Source: Isoetes taiwanensis
Lineage: Eukaryota > Streptophyta > Lycopodiopsida > Isoetales > Isoetaceae
DNA length: 64,000 bases
Assembly: GCA_021234155.1 (NCBI GenBank)
Contig: JAJEKV010000101.1
Coordinates: 580,658-644,657, forward strand
Direction of reading: 5' to 3'
The notes below the pieces were generated by a model. The model was given only the letters and a program-made list of their open reading frames with translations. It was not told where the DNA came from and did no database searches. How positions within the stretch are numbered: the stretch's first letter is position 1; each line of letters opens with the position of its first letter. Shown piece by piece: positions 58,278-64,000 of the stretch. The translations under genes were made by a program, and so were the position numbers.

Positions 58278-59559
58278 AAAATCTCAGGTACAGAGTCAGA
58301 GCTTTCAATGAAAAGCCAAATTTGGTAACGTAATGCTTTTTTTTTAACATATTATAAACTTTTGGACAGAGAATGTACTTTCATCTGACATATATTTGTC
58401 ATTGAATAATTCAACTAAACTTTTAGAACCCTTTATCTGTCATTCTCAAATATTGTTAGACTGTACACACAGACTCAGTAAACGAATATAGTACTTGTAA
58501 CTCAATTCTGTCATGTTCTAATATTCTCAACATTAAATATTATTTAGCTGCATTTCAGAGTCAACTACACAAAATTCACATGCTGCATACAGTACACCAC
58601 AATCAATGTACAACACAATAACCACCACATGCACCACCGCACTAAGCACCATAAGAAAACATGAATAACAGAATTTATAAACTAACCTACGATTCCTCCA
58701 GATAGTGGGCAGCATATGTTCTTCTCTTACATTTCTCTCTAATCTTCTAGTTCTAACATCCTTTGTGTTAGGAGACACTCTAGTGTTCTCAATCTAAAAA
58801 TTTTGAATCTTTTCTATCTGTTCATCTGAAATTGCATCGAAACTTTTAGCCCTCTTATAAGAAACCCATTTCCCGCCATTGTAATCAATCTCTGCCCTCT
58901 TTTACTTTGCAGGTTTTTTGGGTGAACACCTAAAGCCTTTCCAAGATCTCTCTGGCTTATTTTGTCACTTGTTTCAGAATCTGTATGGCGTGGTAAAGAC
59001 ATTACAAGATAGCTATTCTTGGTTGCTAAGCAGTCATTGCTGATGGAGAGTTTCATCGTCTGCATAGAGTCCCAGAGGCTCCTAATGACAATGCTCTTGG
59101 CTTCCAAATCCTTTAATTATTCACCTATAAATTTTTACAATGTTTTATCCCTCAAAAACTAAAATAAAATTTCTTTCTTCATGCTATCCTCAATTCTTTT
59201 GGTCTGTTTATGGAAAGACATTAGCAAATTAAGGACAATACGGCGTTTAGTGCTTGTACTTCTTGATGAACCGGATCCTTCTGCCAATTCAGCAAGCTCC
59301 AATCTTTCCTCTCTTCTTCTTTTCCTTTGGCGTCTTTTCTTCAGCATTTCTTCTTCCTTGGTTCTTCTTCATTTTCTTCTATCTGAAATGTCGGTTTGTG
59401 GACAGATTACCTCGTTGACATCCATCCATAACGGATTGGAGCTTGCAGCAGGAAGCCAAAGAATAGGACGTAGGCAAAGAACAGGAAGGGGTCGAAGAAT
59501 AGTTTTGAAATTGGAATTTCCCCCACAAATTGGGACTCCATTCTTAAATAAAGGCAGTT

Positions 59560-61650
59560 GAGCGGTGCCATAATTATAGTTTCATACCACAAAAGTGGCG
59601 AATGCACGGCCTCATTTTGGGGGGACGGGGGGACAACCGAATTGGGACACCATAGCGTGCTTTTACCCTTTTGTCTGTCTTTCATAATGTTCTCAGCTGC
59701 ATTTATGGCATCCAGGGGATTTCACCCTTAAAATTCCGTATCAAACATGTGCGTGACTGGGTAGGGGTTTTTTTTTTGCCTCACCGCTTCATTACTGATC
59801 TGAAAAAAATACTGTCTTTGTGTGTTTGTTTCGACGCCGCCGCTTTTAGGGGGTGTCGTGGTAGAACTCCTCACCCGCATGATACGGTAGGGGTGCTTGA
59901 AGATCCGAAGCTTTGAACCTCTTGCTTTAATTTTCATTACTCATATTTCTGTTAATCTTTGCATATGTTAGGGGCATAGAGGCCCAAATCCAGCTTAGGT
60001 TAATTCGTTAAGTGTCGTCTGCAAAAATGCACTGCGCCTCTGCTAGTTCTTGCTTCTAAGCCCATTATAGAGATTGGCTACTATCTCACGAATGGAGAGA
60101 GCGCCCAACAAGATCCAAATTTTGGAAAAAATACAATATAGCAATGCTCAAGCCGCCAAGATGGACGGAAAAAATAAGGCACAAATTAGTCTCCAAAAAC
60201 GTAAGTAAGAGGCAAATGAGGATGGCACGAATAGTCTTCTTTGCTACGTATGAAGTTTGTGGACCTTGTTCCATTTGAAGTAATTTATTTTGAGAAAGCA
60301 GAGGAGCTTCAACTCAACCGGAGTTTCAAGTCAATCGGGTTCTTTTAAGTTTTCTTTAAGGGTCATATTATTTATGCATGAGTAAGGAAAAAATGAGTTT
60401 GATCACGTCGCACTCTAGCATCACATTACGGTGTATTTATAAAACCGGTTTAAAACTCGGCCTAGGCCTTAGATCGAAGCTTAAACTGTAGATAAATATC
60501 ACATATCACAGTACCTATCACATATCACACGCATTCTTGAGAAGCTTTGAGCTCAAGTACCCTTGAGCTCTCGGTGCACCCCTGCGCACTCAATGCATTG
60601 GCACTAGTTGCCGTAGCGTAATCCGCAAGGTCCGGTTCTTTGTTGCTATGCTTTGCAAGCGGTGGAGAATTGCCAACTCGACCAACCAAGCAATTGGCTA
60701 CATATATTGAAGAGATAAAGTTGATCACTTACGCATACAACAAGCCCACAACAAGGATGCATAAATTGCCTCCAAAAATCCCGATAGCAAGTGTGTCTAC
60801 TCAAGGTATGTGATATGGGTTGATATAATGTTTTTCTATTTTTCTCGATTGTTTATGGAGATGAACTCGATTTTGGCAATACCAGTTAAAGGGCGTTGAT
60901 GAGGATGAGGGCCTGCACACTTTCTTCATATTTATCGGAAATGTTGTGATATCCAAGGTATATAACAAGATCGGCATTTTGTAGGCTTTGGCTCTTGATA
61001 ACATTAAATTTTGTGTTTAATTCATAGGGAACAATAATTGACTTCTATTGACACCCTAGTGGAAAGCTGATAACAGTAGGCAAGTTATATTACTGAATTC
61101 TGCTGTTTTTCTTCAGATCCTGAAGTTTGACTCCTTTTGTTGTTTTACACAGTTGATGGGCAGGAACTTGGAACCATTTCTAGCCAAGACCTATGCAGTA
61201 ATTATATCCTTGGAATGATGTATGTGAATTTCACGTGGTTGCAAATTCCTTCTTATGTCTATCAGGGGCATTCTTTAATCTCTATATAGGAGGCCCACCA
61301 ATGTCAAGAGAAACCAAGTCCGAAATAGGAGAAAGCGTTGCACGGAGATACAACATATATAAATAAACCTAAGGGAATATCAGAGGTCTTGCCTATGCAA
61401 GTGACCACATTTTGCATGCATGTCCAGCACTTCCAACAAAGACATTGATTTTGTAACCATTTTTGCTGGCCACATTATGAATATGTCTGCCGCACTCCAT
61501 ATCTTTTGTCATGGCACAAGCTCTTAGCGCTGCCACTACTGTATATGTACTAGAGGATGCACATTATCATTTTCCATTTTCTGATACAGTCTAAGGCCAT
61601 GTTGTGGTCGGCCACATTCATTATACCCTAACATTAAAGATGTCCAGGAA
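59560..61650. other. Gene-poor stretch
   Basis: Only short, unassigned frames. 'tatcacatatcaca' is doubled at about 60496-60528. Confidence 0.3.
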
Positions 61651-61657
61651 TGCACAT

Positions 61658-61822
61658 TCTGATGATTTGACCTGTTGAAATCCTGCTGAGCATCAAATAC
61701 TTTGATGATTTAACCTGTTGAAATCCTGATGAACACATTTTGATGAGCATAAAACATTATGATAATAGAACATTTTGATGAGCCTGCTGAACATAAAACA
61801 TTCTGGTGATTTAACATGAATC
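61658..61822 (+). repeat. Irregular ~45-60-base tandem repeat
   Basis: 'gatgatttgacctgttgaaa' at 61660 and 'gatgatttaacctgttgaaa' at 61703, followed by repeated 'acattttgatgagc' and 'gaacataaaacatt' phrases to 61820. Confidence 0.75.
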
Positions 61823-62867
61823 ATCTGAGTTTAAAAAAAGTAAAGCAACTGGCACCTGATGATAAGGCATTAATTCATGAATTGCATGTTCTGGCTCAAC
61901 AAGATAAACAGCTATATGAAAAGCAAAAAGAACTCTACAAAGGATTGTTTGATCCCGGCAATGTTCATCAACGTAAGGGACACATGCAATGAAAATTCTT
62001 GCATCTTAAGAGATAGATGCAATAAAGTCTTAACCAACGAGACCAGTTTAGACGAGAATGAAGATGCGAGAAATGTCTATTAAACACATTGTAAAATTTT
62101 TTCCCTTCTCCACAAACCATTTTTTCTCTGAATAAGGCTACGGCACAAACTCAAGTACAAGATCGGGTAGGGGTATGTAAAACGTAACATAGTCCGGGCG
62201 TATATCTACGGTAGGGGGCATGGAAACTGGATTTTCCTATTTACGTATGTAGGGGTTTTCGACCTCCAAAAGTCGTATACAAGGGGTTTTCTGGTGACCC
62301 CTTGCACGCACATGAGGTATCTCCATGTGCCTAGGTGAAATCCCCGGGTATGGCATATTCTATGATTTTTGAAAACGATCCTTGGTTTCGATTTATGTGC
62401 AGAGGGAGCTTTTTGATGTGAAATGTGATGTTCCTCCTTCTACCAGGTTGCTCACATGTAAAGAAAATTATGGGTCTATTGGCCTAGGAAACTCCTTCCA
62501 TCTTGTTGCAAAAAATAGATGATTCTAATGTGGCACAATTTGTAGAAGATTCAGGCTATTCTAGCAGCAGCATTGTTTTTAAAGTTGCATATAAAGTGGC
62601 ACAAAATATATCTTCAACAAAATGATTGTCCAAACTGATTTGTCAAATTACTCAAGGGACAAAATCCATGCTACACATTTATTTAGGTTGTGATGTCCAA
62701 AGGAATCTATGGTTTGAGCAGAAATTTATGGACCATTTATAGATCATGGAGAACATCTAGCACCATGGTTAGAAAAGAAAGAATTGGAATTATTAAAAGA
62801 CTCTACCTTGCCAATTTGAGGATGATAGAAAAATGATGTATCTCAATTAAAAGACCAGATAAATTGA

Positions 62868-62968
62868 CCTCATCATTAGGCCTACCACTAGGTGGTCGCT
62901 GAATCTTGGAGGTAGTTTCTCATCATCAGGCTTACCACTAGGTGTGGTTGAATCTTGGAGAAGGTTTT
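62868..62968 (+). repeat. Tandem duplication, ~50-base unit x2
   Basis: 'ctcatcattaggcctaccac' and 'ctcatcatcaggcttaccac', both followed by 'taggtg' and 'tgaatcttggag'. Confidence 0.85.
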
Positions 62969-63150
62969 TGTTAAAGAGCCACTAGAGCTTTTGTCACCTA
63001 ATTCTCGATTTTTATCAGGTAGAGGCTCACGAGAACTAATCCATCTCTTTATGGAGTTAACGATGATATTGCGTCCTCTATTAATTTCACAACAACACCA
63101 ACCAACAAGAATTCAAGAAGAGAAGAAAACAGGAGGACAAAAAGGAGGAA

Positions 63151-63498
63151 GTGTCAAAGTACCATGATAAGGAGTCTCTATGCGGAAAGAATGGCGCATC
63201 AGGGCTAAAAGCACAGACTCAATGTGGTAAATGGAGTCATATCAAAATACGTACTCAAGCACAAGCTCCAGTTCACAAGAATAAGGACATGGATGCAATT
63301 GAGTCTGGTACGAAGAGGAGGAGGCCCTTCCGATTGCAAGGGAGAAGGCCAAGATCAAGGCAAGTGTCCAATGGTAGTGAAGACTGTAGCAGCAAAAAGC
63401 CCAAGAAGTGGAGCTCGAGCATCACCATCAAAACAAATTCAAATGCAACTAACCCTCCAATAATAAACCGGGAAATAACAGTTGAAGCAGGAACATAA
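63151..63498 (+). CDS. Hypothetical basic reading frame (115 codons)
   Basis: The frame contains GTKRRRPFRLQGRRPRSRQ and KKPKKWSSS, both resembling nuclear-localisation or nucleic-acid-binding basic clusters. No domain is recognised, no intron signals or neighbours support it, and two other frames overlap it. It may be an exon of a decayed gene or chance. Confidence 0.25.
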   Translation: MSKYHDKESLCGKNGASGLKAQTQCGKWSHIKIRTQAQAPVHKNKDMDAIESGTKRRRPFRLQGRRPRSRQVSNGSEDCSSKKPKKWSSSITIKTNSNATNPPIINREITVEAGT

Positions 63499-64000
63499 CT
63501 AGACATAAGACACTACCTTATTTAGTCCTGAGGCCATACAAGAAGAAGGAAAATTGTTCGTTGAGCCTCATTTACCAAAGGACATTTGAGTAAGGAATTG
63601 TGAATATTTGATGATGGATAACTTGTGCTTATGGTGTATTATCATGACTATTAACCCCTAATACTGTAAAATATGATGAAGCAATTAATCTACTACTATA
63701 ATGACATTGAAGACATCATTCCAATTTGATAGCAACTACATAACTTAAAGGCTTTACCACACAAATTAGCTTTGAACTACTTTAATAACCATGTTAAGAA
63801 AAAAAAACGTGCATTAAGAAGTGTCAAATAATCTAGAGTTATACAACAATCTCAAAGTAAAACCAAGAATAAAGTCCAGGATTTTAAGATGCCAAAAGTC
63901 ATATCAGGACATAAACAACCTTGTAACAAGAAGCAAGAAAAAAACTTCCCTAATTGATTTGACCTTGTACCTCTGCCTCAAGCCTGCCCTACTGCTAGTT

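Larger units (their letters stand above)
56330..59360 (-). pseudogene. Multi-exon DDE-like transposase (copy 2), partial
   Basis: Minus-strand pieces: KKRRQRKRRREERLELAELA at about 59340-59280, KISQRDLGKALGVHPKNLQS at about 58960-58900, then after a frame change a region ending in ENTRVSPNTKDVRTRRLE (about 58800-58730). The exon closes at about 58691 (GTAGGT donor). The next exon starts near 56582 with LLFKRFNDQHPQIKIRLRAF, EKLKPWFVVKLKDFNSCC and HVRMQMLVDGLN. The ENTRVSP block and helix-turn-helix-like ALGVHPKNL match copy 1 at 2223-5140. The catalytic DFAENY and HGKG exons are not seen to the left, so this copy is truncated. Confidence 0.6.

Overview
The window looks like nuclear DNA of a land plant. 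It has short GT-AG introns, an EULS/R40-type plant lectin gene in two copies, decayed phenylalanine ammonia-lyase (PAL) pieces, Ty1/copia elements, Helitron ends and a Mutator-type element carrying a plant MYB fragment. The large transposon load and a multi-exon DNA-transposase family that I associate with seed-free vascular plants make a fern or lycophyte my best guess. That is a weak inference. No ribosomal or organellar genes were recognised.

Layout. 0-5.8 kb: a TE-like module with an AT-hook/acidic reading frame, a broken FCP1/HAD-type phosphatase (+ strand) and a broken multi-exon transposase (- strand). 5.8-10 kb: mostly unassigned. 10-17.7 kb: at least six PAL gene fragments in a duplicated array, with a MITE. 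18.3-20.6 kb: unrelated tandem and inverted repeats. 20.6-28.9 kb: mostly non-coding, with a SET-domain exon fragment, a CACTA-like repeat patch and several short tandem duplications. 28.9-32 kb: EULS lectin copy 1, followed by a small Helitron split by a Pack-MULE that carries an R2R3-MYB fragment. 32.4-45.3 kb: a four-level transposon nest (Copia-1, TIR element, Helitron, Copia-2), three of whose insertions show exact target-site duplications and the Helitron its A/T target. 47.6-49.9 kb: EULS lectin copy 2 with the same Helitron but no Pack-MULE. 50-56 kb: mostly non-coding. 56.3-59.4 kb: a second copy of the transposase family, with a GGT/CCA minisatellite in its intron. 59.4-64 kb: unassigned.

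The two lectin genes are the only genes here that look intact and potentially functional (323 and 327 residues, six exons each). Almost everything else is transposon or pseudogene. The most informative observations are structural. Insertion order can be read from the nested target-site duplications. The lectin duplication stops exactly at a Helitron 5' terminus, which suggests Helitron read-through as its cause. Lectin copy 2 preserves the empty site of the Pack-MULE seen next to copy 1.
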